From NCBI GenBank assembly GCA_009823395.1, contig CM020505.1, positions 23,045,629-23,109,628 of the forward strand: DNA of 64,000 bases, read 5' to 3'. The DNA is from Thamnaconus septentrionalis (taxonomy: Eukaryota; Chordata; Actinopteri; Tetraodontiformes; Monacanthidae). The notes under the pieces were generated by a model that was given only the letters and a program-made list of their open reading frames with translations, was not told the DNA's origin and made no database searches. Position 1 is the stretch's first letter, and each line of letters begins with the position of its first letter. Shown in pieces: positions 1 through 11,300 of this stretch. The position numbers and the translations under genes are program-made.

Positions 1-281
1 TCTAGAAAACCTCTAATTTCTTTCACAACTCAGCTTTGATTCAGGCTTTGCGCTGGTGATTCTAATGTGCAGGGGGGGAGGCGGTAGGGGCTGGCAATGA
101 ATGGCAGCTGCTAAAAACTGCTCACCGGTCGTCACACAAACCGACAAAACAGACGCACACGGACACGCATGTACACACTCGCTGGCTGCTGCCCCGTCTA
201 CTGGCCAAAACAACCCCAGGTGACCTTTGCCCCGACCTCTGGCACGCAGCCAGCCATTCACACACAGCCAGCCGATGCATT

Positions 282-292
282 AACACACACAC

Positions 293-326
<34 letters not shown>
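282..326. repeat. (CA)n microsatellite
   Basis: CA run with a single AAC interruption, in the taf4 intron. Confidence 0.95.
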
Positions 327-327
<1 letters not shown>

Positions 328-619
328 CAACTGTCCACAGCCATGAGTAGCACAGAGGAGAGAAGAGGAACAGAGAGAGCAGGAGCATCGCTGTTTTCTC
401 CTCTGCTAAAGTTTTCGCTGCACAGAGTTGCTGGGGGAGGTGGGTGTTGTGTGGTGTTGTGTTGTGTTGTGTTGTGCATGTATGCTTGTGTGTGTGTGTA
501 TGTGTGTGTTTGAGAGGGGTGGGGGTGGGGGGGTGGAGGAGGTTGAAAGGGGGAGTTTGTCAGAGCCACAGGGTGCATCTCACCGACAGCGATGCCTCTC
601 TCATGCTCACTTTGGTTCC

Positions 620-704
<85 letters not shown>
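620..704. repeat. Compound (TC)n(AC)n microsatellite
   Basis: About 27 bp of TC passes directly into about 58 bp of AC. Confidence 0.97.
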
Positions 705-705
<1 letters not shown>

Positions 706-2167
706 GAGCCTAGTTAGCTTTTTAAAATAATCAGGCAGTTGGATGATGAATGATTTAACAGGTATGGAAGGAAGGAAGCTGAGGATGCCTTCCGTCAGTG
801 GCCCGGGGCTGCTGGGAAGAGTGACAGGCCGACAGAGGGGCTGAGCTCTGGGAATAAACACCATTCCCTTTCATTTTCCCGCTTCTGCCTTTCCTGTCGA
901 GACGGCGACGCCGCTGCCGCCGCCACCGCGCCATAATTTGTCATCAGCGCGACTGCGAGAGGCGATGACAATCTGCGACTCTCTCTCATTAAGAGGGGAG
1001 TGGGGGGTTCACGGCGGCAGGGTGGAGGCAGGTCGGCTGGCTGTGTGCAGGGAGGACACCACCGATTGGACCATTTCATGGGTTTACTGATCATTTAGTG
1101 AAAGAGCAACAGGGAGGGTGAAGGTTCGGCCTCTTTATTAGGGTCATTCAACTACTGCTGTGTGATGGGTAAATCAACACATCCGCCACTGGCCTACATT
1201 ACACTGTTCACGTGTGTGATACATGTGCACCTGCTGTTGTCACAGCCATCCCGTGGAAGTGAAGGTGGCTGAGGTGACATCAGGCTCAGGCAAGCGCTGT
1301 TTCTTACGACACAGAGCCGCTCAGTGGCCTCTGGGTGACATGAACATACAGCGGGGAGCCGCACGGCGATTGAAAAAGAAAGTCAAATGGCGCCCTCTAG
1401 TGTCTGTCTTTTGTCTCTGCAGCCCGTCATGTGCTAAGCTAAGCGGTTCTTTGGCAATCGAGAGGTTCTCAGTTTTGGCCTGGTGAGACAAAGACAAAGG
1501 CAATACTGTTTAATTTATTTTTGTTTTTGATAATTAACTTTTAAGACTTTAAGGACTCAATTCTTGTCGAGTGATTATTTTTCAGTTGTCAGCTACTGCT
1601 TATTTTTCAACTGGAAAAAGTCTAAGTATTTTAACAAAACTATATAGTTGGACTTTAATAAATGTAAGCAGGCTGATTTCCAGTCAGTGTCATGGATTTG
1701 AGCAGATCATCAAGTAAACTCAAATTCAATTAATGACTTGATAGAGATTACACATAATGAAAATAATAATAAAGCAGCTTCTCACAGTGACAGACAAATA
1801 AATAGTAAATCTAATCACAAGCATTATAAAATCAAACAAATGAATAATGGTGATAATCAATGAACGTTCCAAAGGTGTGAGCAGACCTGCACCAGCACCG
1901 GGTTTCACATGACGGATGTATTCACAGGTGATAATAAGCAAAATCCAATTAATGATTCAGAGCCTCGTTAAACATTGATGAGAAGACCCCATGGAGTCAT
2001 TAAGGGGCCTGGAGACATCAATTCAGCTGCTAATCTCAGCGTAATCTGCACTTAAAATCATCAAGAAAAACTTGTCGGTTATAATTACACAGTTTAACAT
2101 TTTAATCAGTTCCCACTTTGGCTCTGGAAAGAAGTTGTTCACTTTAAGGTGGCGCCACCCATCAGCC

Positions 2168-2761
2168 GATGGATGGATGGATGGATGGATGGATGGATGG
2201 ATGGATGGATGGATGGATTGGTGGGTGGATGGGTGGATGGATGGATGGATGGATTGGTGGGTGGATGGATGGATGGGTAGATGGATGAATGGATGGATGG
2301 ATTGATAGGTGGGTGGATGGATGGATGAATGGATGGATGGATTGATAGGTGGGTGGATGGATGGATGGATGGATTGGTGGGTGGATGGATGGATGGATGG
2401 ATTGGTGGGTGGATGGATGGATGGGTAGATGGATGAAATGATGGATGATTGATGGATGGATGGATGAATGGATGGATGGATTGATAGGTGGGTGGATGGA
2501 TGGATGGATGGATTGGTGGGTGGATGGATGGATGGATGGATGGATGGATGGATTGGTGGGTGGATGGATGGATGGATGGATGGATGGATTGGTGGGTGGA
2601 TAGATGGATGAATGGATGGGTAGATGGATGGATGGATTGATAGGTGGGTGGATGGATGGATGGATGGATGGATGGATTGATAGGTGGGTGGATGGATGGA
2701 TGGATGGATGGATTGGTGGATGGGTAGATGGATGGATGGACAGAAGGATGGATGGATGGAC
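2168..2761. repeat. 594-bp GGAT minisatellite with higher-order structure
   Basis: A tetranucleotide array (GGAT) is regularly broken by GGATTGGTGGGTGGATGG and GGATTGATAGGTGGGTGG variants. These form a longer repeat of about 28-60 bp. The minus-strand frames read endless Ile-His-Pro-Ser and are not genes. Confidence 0.95.
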
Positions 2762-3582
2762 ATAACACTCACAGGAGGTGATGCCCAAGTTATCTCACTA
2801 ATTTAAAGCTCCAACTGTCACCTTACCAATGTTTTCTAACAATGAGTTTCTTAATGAGAAAAGTCTGTCCTTTCTTTCCTTTGCTTCTGCCACTTTTCAG
2901 ACCAGTGTGCTACAACACTGGGAATGCAAGTCAGCTATTTTTCACAAGTGCTTCAATGGAGTCCCAGATGAAAGATAAAGAATCTAAAACACAGCGTATC
3001 GGTGCTCTGTGTGAGCCAATGTTGCACTAGCAACAGTTGTAAATTTAAGGTGGTGTGATGGATGTTTAAGGATAACTTGGGTAAAAACGTGTTATGCTGC
3101 CCAACATTTTAACAATGGCCCAAATAGTCACAGTATCAAATTTCCTGTTAATGGGTGGGACCTTATCGCTGCACTTTTTGTATTTAATTTAGTAACATCC
3201 TACTGTCATTAATTTCCTTTCTCCTTGCTCTGCCCTTATCTCAATGCTTTTGAATAATGAGCATAATTTTTCACATTAAGATACATCATTTTAATCCCAG
3301 CAACGCATATAGACCAGTGAGTGAAAAAAGAGAAAAGGTAGAATGGACTACAATTGACTGTCTTTATGAAGCTGGAATTTTGGCCACTGAGCCTGAGCAG
3401 GTCTGTGTTGGGTTTAGTGAGCGAACTGCTTGCATGCTGTGGTCTGTCTCTTATTTTGACATGAACTGTTCATTCACAAAGGCCTTTGTTGGTATATTGT
3501 CATTCTGTTAAACACTTTAAATACATTAAATTAAACACTGACCTGCTTCTATGTGTGAACATCAACATCACGAGGTAAGGTT

Positions 3583-3846
3583 TGCTGTGTGGAGTTTGCA
3601 TGTTCTCCCTGTGTCTGAATGGGTTTTCTCCAGGTTCTGTCCAAAGACATGCACTCTAAATTGTCCGTAGGTGTGAACGCAAGTGCGGGTGGTTGTTTGT
3701 CTTTCTATGTGCAATAAACTGATGAATCATTCGGGGTGTGAGACCTCGCCCTCGCCCAAAGACAGCTGGGATTGGCTCCAGCAACCCTGAGTGCAGGAGA
3801 AGCGGTGATAGAAAGTGATGGATGGATGGATGGACGGACGGATGGA
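3583..3846 (+). repeat. Common fish dispersed repeat ending in (ATGG)n
   Basis: TGTGGAGTTTGCATGTTCTC, then GTTTTCTCCAGG, CCAAAGACATGCA, CTCTAAATTGTCCGTAGGTG, GACAGCTGGGATTGGCTCCA and a terminal ATGGATGGATGG. These are the successive hallmarks of a very common teleost interspersed repeat. The copy is diverged and has internal deletions. Confidence 0.75.
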
Positions 3847-4042
3847 TTTTTGAAAGGTAACTAGCGTGTGGGGAAAAAACACACACACACAAATCCTTGT
3901 GTTGTGTGACTTGAGACAAATCCCATGAATGCATGCGTTCTAATCCATGCAACTTAAATGCATACGTGCACCACGAGATGTGCGACCTCGGTAATGCCTC
4001 TCCCTTTGACCCTGGTGTGTTTTGTCTCTGCGGAGCTCTGAC

Positions 4043-6531
4043 CTGTGGAGTTGTCACTCTGAAGGACGCTCCGCTCGTGGGGGTGCCAGGTCGTGGAGAG
4101 ATGCTGTTCTGAGCCTGGGCCTGGGCCTGAGCCTGAGCCTGGGCTTGAGCTTGAACTTGAGCCAAAGCCTGCTGAGGAACCATGACGAGCTGGCCCAACT
4201 CTGTTCGTACCAACACCATCCCTGAAACACAACCACAGGCAACATTGAGGTGCCAGAAGCGAGCAGTTTTTACTCCCATGACATGACCAGGCATTGTTCT
4301 TTACCATGTTTAAAGAGATCTAACAGAGAGTCGATGCATGTGTATCTTACAAAGCGGCTTCAACACAATTTGAAGACAAAGAAAGCAAAGAAGACAACGT
4401 CATCAAATGAACAGCTTTTTCCGCGGCTAATTAAAACTAATGGAAACTGCTGGAGTGCACTGGAATAAAACGGTAAATAATCGTGTAACAGGGCTCATAA
4501 AATACTAATGGTTTTCTGTGATGTGTCTATGTGCTCATAATTATCTACGTAGATTCCTCTCATCAGGAAGGAAAACTCAACGAGGCTGAAACTGAGCTTG
4601 ACACAAATGCGTACAAACTGTAAAGAAAATTGATGAACTCCTTCTGGTGAGTCGCTGCTCTCGTGTTTCATTTCCACAGTGGAAACAACTGACTTGCCTC
4701 ATTCATAACGCTCTATGTCATGAAAACCAGTTATTTATCAGTATTTACGTGACTGCACTAGAACAAACAAGGTCATTTCCTCTGAGAAAATGTACAAAGC
4801 AATGCAACTCCAGTGAGTTCATAAGCAGGGTTAAATGTTTTATCGCAGATGAGTTTATTTTTGTGAAATTTGTTTCTAAAGGAATTGTTGTCGTTTTTAA
4901 TTTAGCACAAGGTTGCATTGGATTTCCTGATTAATAGAACAAACAGGTACATTTACACGGTTGTATTGTCGTAATCATATATTTTTCTGAATTGACTAAT
5001 TATGTCGATTGCAGTGTCTGCAAAACAAAATCACTTTTCTTTCACAAAAAAATCCTAATGCGATTAAAATGCGCGCTCCCGCTGTAGTTGCTCCGACACC
5101 GCTCTGTGTCTGTCTGCAAGTTGACTCACAGCAGCACCAAGTGGATCATGTGGACGACCACATGGTCTCCACTTCATTCTCAGACAGCGCTGATGAAAAT
5201 GAAGAGCCATTGTATTTCAATCATGTGACGCTTGTCAGACACGACTGCCACAATACTCATGTGTTGACTCATTCAATGGGACTCTGACACTGGTGTGTCC
5301 AGGAATCACTGTTAGTATGACAACATGTATGTGGGCCCTCTTGAGTGCAGTGATGTTAGGATGCATTATTTCCGCTCCAGGCAAAAATGGTGCTTATATA
5401 GACGGAATGTCTTTAAAATAGTGGTGATGTTTGGATGTTTTAATGAGTCACAGTTGTGGCCAACGAGCACTATGCAATAACTGCTGCATTTTGTCGAGTG
5501 TAAATATGGCACGAGTCCTCATCAAGTCCTAGGGCTGAACTCAACAGAACATCTACGTCTCGTATGAACAGAAAAGGTTTGATGTTGTTTTAGATTTTAT
5601 TTGACACACTTCCAGTGCAAAGTTTCATGCAAGCCTTGACTTTTCTTTTCTTATCACCGTTACTCTGACGATTCTTAGGCTGTGCAACGGTGCCGTTCTG
5701 CACGACTTTTGCGCAGCTACGTCAGCGCATCCACACGCCGAAACAGTGAGTTCCTTGAGCTGCAGGTGCACAGAACATTACCAACATAAACAAAGGGGGT
5801 GGTGGTTTTAAAGCCTTTCAGATACATTCAGGGCTACACATGGCGAGAACAGGGTGTCACAGCACAATCACATCACTCTGCAAAACAGTCAAGCGCCACC
5901 GCCGTGCCTACACCCTCAGGTGTGAGCGAGCGTCTCTCCTTCCTATCCTCCGCCTGCAACCTTACCCTGCGGGATGGTAAACCCAGGGGGCAGCTGAATG
6001 GTCGTCTGCTGCTGGGGCGGTCTGACAATCAGCTGGGGGGCTACGATCCTTTGGGGCGCCGCCAGTCCCGGACGGGGCTGAGGCTGCACCGTGGAGGCCA
6101 CGGACGGAGTCGGAGCGGCAACTGTGGGTCTGACCGCGCCGAGGGTCACTGTCTGTCCAGCCGCACCTGGCGAGGCCGTCGCCACAGTGGCCGCGCTGGT
6201 GGTGGTGGTGGTGGTGGTGGTGGGAGGCTGCTGGGTGACTGTTGTGGTGGTGGTGATGGCTGCGGCTGTGGTAGTAGTGGTGGTGTTGGTGGTGGTGCTG
6301 GTGGTTGGCGCCGTGACAACACAAGCGGCAGGTGCAACGGTGCTGATGACAGAGTTGACGCCACTCAGCTGGCTGGAAACGACAATTTTGGACTGACAGT
6401 CGACTGTTTTGGAAGCCCCAGTGTTTGTCCTCGCTTTGTCCTGGTTGCCCTGTGAAGATGATGAGGATAATGATGATGATGATAATGATGATGATGATGG
6501 AGAGGTGACGGGTCCTGATCGAGATGAGCCC

Positions 6532-6580
<49 letters not shown>

Positions 6581-7494
6581 GCCAAGGCCGACACACTGGT
6601 CCCAGTGCCGTTCTGGGCGATGCTGGCCACAATGTGACTGGGGAGTCTGTGCAGAGCGATGGTCGGGGTGCCTCGGTCCAGCGCAATAGCCGACTGGCCT
6701 GCGGGGAGGCTGGCGTTGGACAGCGTGAAGGTGGAGGTGTTGATGGAGGATGTCACCGCTCGGCTAGAGTTCTGTGCACTTGCATCCGAGGGACAAGAGT
6801 CGTTGGCGTTCCCAGCCATCGCCGTGTTGTTGTTGTTGCTGCTGCTCCTTCTCGTCGTCACCGTGGCGCCGTTCAAACTCTTCCGCCGAGCCGAGGCGCT
6901 CCTCCGCGGCGTCCCCACACGCTTCCTCGGCTGGTTCTCCTCCGCTGACGGCTCGGCGAGGCTCACCTTGGCACCGCGGCCGGATGCGGGGCTGGAGCCG
7001 GTGCTGGTGCCGGTGCTGGTGCTGATGCTTGAAGTTGACACAGCGGCTGTAGTCGCTGTGGTGACGGATGCTCTGTGCGGCAGCGAGTCGCTGCTGCTGC
7101 TGCTGCTGCTGCTGCCGCGGTTGGCGGGGTTGACGCCGGCAGCCGAGCCGGTGGGAGGCACGCCGGGGGAAGCGGTGCAGCCCGGGGGCGGTGGGCTGGA
7201 AGTCTTCTCCGGGCTAGCGGCTTTCGGGCTGCTCTCCTTGCGCATCTCGGGCTTGTTCCGCCGTCCTTGTTGTTGTTGCTCCAGTGTTGTGGTGCCCACT
7301 GGAGCTGCGAGTGTTTTTCCTAAGTGATGGTTAGCGGGGGGCACCGAGCCAGCGCCTCCGTTCTCCTCCGCTCTCCCCTCGGACTCGCCCTGGCCGGCCA
7401 GCTGGGACTCCAGCGAGCCCACCAGGTCGCTCACGGCTTTTTCATCCACCTCTGAAAAGAGCATATCTTCCAGGGGGTCGGAGGCGCCCGCCAT
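4043..7494 (-). CDS. taf4: taf4 (TFIID subunit 4), first two coding exons; gene continues off the left edge
   Basis: TAF4 is a core TFIID scaffold subunit, a nuclear histone-fold partner of TAF12 and a coactivator target. Coding exon 1 is 7494-5966 and exon 2 is 4221-4043. The start at 7494 opens with the family N-terminus, including EVDEKAVSDLVGSLESQL. Exon 1 is Ser/Thr/Gln/Pro-rich and ends TTIQLPPGFTIPQ before a GTAAGG donor. Exon 2 follows CAG and reads GMVLVRTELGQLVMVPQQAL, the conserved TAF4 segment after QLPP, then a QA-repeat tract, and ends at CAG/GTCAG. The TAFH and histone-fold exons lie outside the window. The N-terminus matches TAF4 rather than TAF4B. The reading frame of exon 1 does not stay open: 7494 to about 6590 reads in one frame and about 6450 to 5966 in another, with the change inside CAG and ATC repeats (see findings). 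Identity is secure; the exact exon 1 model is not. Confidence 0.9.
4222..5965 (-). other. taf4: taf4 intron 1
   Basis: The interval lies between a GTAAGG donor (reverse complement at 5960-5965) and a TTTCAG acceptor (reverse complement at 4222-4227). Splice phase is 1 on both sides, so G/GG makes Gly and joins IPQ to GMVLV. No repeat or coding signal of note was seen inside. Confidence 0.75.
6457..6579 (-). repeat. taf4: CAG15 and ATC-rich tracts in taf4 exon 1
   Basis: A pure (CTG)15 at 6535-6579 (polyGln on the taf4 strand) is followed downstream in the gene by an ATC/ATT-rich tract at 6457-6500. The reading-frame change in taf4 falls in or between these two tracts. Confidence 0.9.
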
Positions 7495-8315
7495 CTCTGA
7501 TCACACAGAGCTGTTCTATTTGTTTTACAGTGCGCCTGCGTGTTGCTGGGCATTGTGGGAATGAATGCGACGTCACTGGACGAGAGGGGGCCATCCTGGT
7601 CCTTCTCACGTCAGGGATCCTTTCTCCCATAACGTAGCAGATTAAAACATAATGTCAATTATTTCTCGTATTGAGATCAGTATTCCAATCAATTCATTGT
7701 TTAATTTATTATTTATTACATTAGCAAAGTTACGCAAACACGCCCTGGGTGATGTTACTTAAATAAACATCGTTTGTTTAAGTATTATCGAACCAAACAA
7801 TGCACTCTTTTGATGTATATTGGGGAGAAGTTATGCGGTGACAGGTTGTGGTGAAATGTGACGGGTTAATTCTTCACTAGTCAAGTCTTTAATGCCGTCT
7901 GGCGCTTCCTAATGTCAGTGTTTGTTAACTTGCTACCCGTGTGCATAAATGTCACAACCACGACAACTAGTACGAATAGGGTCTAATTTCGCATGTGGTT
8001 CTTCATGCAATTAGGGAAGTTCTGCCGTCGCAGGGGAAAATGGGGAACTTTATTTCGACGGCTCGGGCCTCGCAGCCTAGTTTTCCCGACATGCATCGCG
8101 GCGTGCGCAGGCAAATGAAAACGGCCATGTCGTGGTAGAAAATCACTTCAGCAACAAGCCGCTACTCTCATCGCTGCGTGCTAGTCCATGCTATGGTGTA
8201 GCACATCTGAAGTGCAGAACGGGCTAGACATACCATTTCTTCTCACTCTTAACAGTTGCCGTGCAAGTAAGTGTTAAGTTTAAACTAAAAGAAGAAGAAG
8301 AAGAAAAAGTCAAAG
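7495..8315. promoter_or_regulatory. Divergent promoter interval between taf4 and lsm14a
   Basis: The two start codons are 821 bp apart and point away from each other, so both 5'UTRs and promoters must sit here or overlap here. Visible motifs typical of TATA-less housekeeping promoters are TGCGCCTGCG (7531-7540, NRF1-like), GCATTGTGGGAA (7550-7561, reverse complement resembles the ZNF143 core), GACGTCAC (7569-7576, CRE-like) and GTGCGCAGGC near 8103. A GAA-rich tract directly precedes the lsm14a start. No TATA box is evident. Motif assignments are by eye; the divergent arrangement itself is read directly from the gene models. Confidence 0.65.
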
Positions 8316-11300
8316 ATGAGCGGTGGAGGGACGCCATACATTGGTAGCAAAATTAGCCTCATCTCCAAGGCCGAGATTCGCTATGAAGGAATTTTGTACA
8401 CCATTGACACGGAAAATTCGACGGTAGCGCTTGCTAAAGGTATGTTCCACTGTCTCACGGTTCTTTTCCAATTTCTCACTGACGCCTCTGACCGTTCTCG
8501 GAGTGGTTGACAGAGGGGGAAAGGCTCTATATTGTTGTGGGAACCGCTAGTTAGCCAGCTAGCCTGGTAGCAGAGTGACAGTGCGCAGTGCTGCAGCTCT
8601 CCATCCTTTGTTTACCGTGAGCTCCTGCGCGCACCGTTTATGCACGTAAAGTTACACCGTTGGCGCCCGCAAACGCATTCAAAAGTGAAGCCCCTGCAAC
8701 TATGGAGCTTCTGTTGAGGGTTTTGTGTCAAGTTGCCGTTTATAAGCCAGGCAATTGTTCCTAATAAGCGTCAGAGCTGACGGAAATGACTGTGTAGATT
8801 ACACATGTAGGCGCAAGGCTGACGTCGCTGCCTGAAAAGTCTCGCTTGACTAATGTTTTAAACAGAATTTAATGGTTTTTAAACACTTTGTACCATCTGG
8901 CGGGTGGGCCAAGTACATTTGTTCCAAGTAAGTAATTTGGAACCAACTGATAACTTTCACTCCTCAAATTGTTAAAAAGTGATCACACTGACACTACCAG
9001 GCCAAAATTTGGACACATACTTCTGGTTTAATGGTTTTTCCTCTTTTTTTTCATGACTATTTACATTGTAGATTGTCACTCAAGGCATCAAAACTATGAA
9101 TGAACACATATGGAATATGTATTTAAAAAGCTGTTTGGAAAAAAAAACGTCAAACAAGTATTCTATTCTATATGATCTAGAATAGTCACCATTCATACAA
9201 TATATATGCAACATAACATTTAGTTTTTTTTTATTTCTTTAATATGCATCGACAGTATAGAAAGTAGTCAAGGTAAAGAAGAAACAGGTGTGTCCAAACT
9301 TTTGACTGGTAGTGAACGTAGACGTTCCAGTGAGTTTGCTCATTGGAGTGACTTCTGTGTTTTTGACTGTTACTTAAAAAAAAAATAATAATAATCAGTG
9401 TGCATGTGTTTTCAATAGCAAGTTCACCTCTTGAATGAGCCCGTTTGAAACTTGTGCGCAGTTCGCTCATTTGGAACCGAGGACCGGCCCACCGAGCGGC
9501 CCATTCCACCTCGAGATGAAGTCTTTGAGTACATCATCTTCCGAGGCAGCGACATCAAGGACCTCACCGTGTGTGAGCCCCCCAAAGCGCCTGCCGGCCT
9601 GCAGGACCCTGCCATCGTCCAAGTGAGTTTGTCCTCGTGTATTCATGTCCCATAAATCTGTATTTGAAAGACGCAGCCATCACGGCAGATTTTCCACAAA
9701 CATTAAACTAGCGACGTCTAATTCAATTGCTGTCTCCAACCCGTAACTTCTGAGGCTCCTGAAATACTGACACACAGAACAAGAGTCGCCGTGCCTTAAA
9801 CTGACTGTGCGGTCATTTTTTTTCAGTCATCAGTTGGAGCTGCCAGTGCTGCTGCAGCGCCTTCATTCCAGTCAGCTGGGCCCTACGCTCCCTACAACAG
9901 GGCCCCTGGCACTTCCTATAGTCAGTTTGGTGTTGCACCCATTTCTACTCAACAACCATTTGGGTCTGCTGGAGCAACAGGTAAGGATTGGTTCATGATT
10001 GAGTACACCTGGGAAGGGATAATGATCATAATGAAATCATCCATGTCTTCAGGCAGATGCTGATGTTTGTGCCAAATCTAAAATACTGCTTTTCTTCAAA
10101 GATATTTATATATTTGCGCCGAAAACACGATCGTCACAGACAGCAAGCCCCTGTTTTATTCAACGGTCATGTTGTCATGTTGTCTTGACACATGGTCAAG
10201 CTGCATTAATTAATACTTGAGTGACTGAAACAGATTGAGGCAGAGTGTCTGGCTAGTTTTTGATGAAGAAGGGTTTTAGACACAATTTCAGGTAGATTGT
10301 GAATCATTTATTTAATTCTATCTCTGATCTATGTTTTGACACAGCAGTGGTACAGATGTGATGTGCACATCAGGCCCTGAAAGTTTTAAACCTTCACTGC
10401 CGCTCTTGGAGTGACAAGGCGAGAAAATGAGAGCACTGACTTGATCAGTCACCTTGTGCTCACCTGTGTGTCCAATTAGGGCGCAAAAGTCCTCAACTGG
10501 AGCCGCTGAAGACGAGCTTCACTCTGGACCTGCCGGTGCAAGCCCCGCCCTCGTCTGCCCCTGCACCTGTTGGCCAGAGGAGTCAGCCGGGGTTGCCAGC
10601 TGCTGCTCGATCCAGCGTCGCTGCTGCAGGTAGCCAGAAACCCCCGGACTTGCTGGAGCAGAGAAAGGGTAGACATTCACTTTGGACTTGGACCGTGTGC
10701 ATGTGTCGCCCTACGCCGCCTCGCTTCTCTGAGTGTTTCTGGTGAAGTTGAGAAAAAGTGAAAAGTAAGAGTTTGTTGTCTGCTGTTCAGCTCCAGAGAT
10801 CCCAAAGGCATCACAGCAGGACGCTGAGCAAAGTGCTGTTGAGAACAGGGACCCTAACAGGCATCAAGCTGCTAGTAAGTAGTTCAACACCTTCAACACA
10901 GTTAACCACTCCTCACCATCTAAGTCAGCTTCAGCTCTTCTAATGGACGGTTGGCCGTGTGTGGACCTGCAGGGTCTCTAAGTTCTCTTGTCCCTCCTTC
11001 TTCCTCAGCGGCCGCTCAGTCCAACCGCCGCGGCCGAGGAAGAGGGAACCGCAGCCGAGGCCGAGTCAACGTGCGCCGAGACGGCCCCATGAAGTTTGAG
11101 GAAGACTTTGACTTTGAGACGGCGAATGCCCAATTCCACAAGGACGACATCGACAAAGAGCTGCAGAGCAAACTCAAACTCAAAGGTGAAGCCACGGCCG
11201 TGGCTCATTGTTACCCGGTCAAATTGTTTCCATTGTTTGATGTTGACCCGAGTTCCTTTGATTGGAACGGACAGACGACAAGCCGCTGAACGGGGAGGAA

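Larger units (their letters stand above)
1..4042 (-). other. taf4: taf4 intron 2 (left part), no exon seen
   Basis: This stretch follows the exon 2 donor of taf4 on the minus strand and runs off the window edge. I see no further TAF4 exon in it. It holds CA and CT microsatellites, a GGAT minisatellite at 2168-2761 and a dispersed fish repeat at 3583-3846. The remaining sequence is AT-rich and featureless to the eye. Confidence 0.7.

Noticed and set aside
2023..2788. Minus-strand open frames of 208-249 codons reading Ile-His-Pro-Ser repeats
   Set aside because: They are translations of the GGAT minisatellite in three frames; any uninterrupted tetranucleotide array gives this.
6091..7327. Plus-strand frames of 100-220 codons opposite taf4 exon 1
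   Set aside because: Shadows of the taf4 coding strand; polyLeu and polyVal arise from its CAG and ACC codons.
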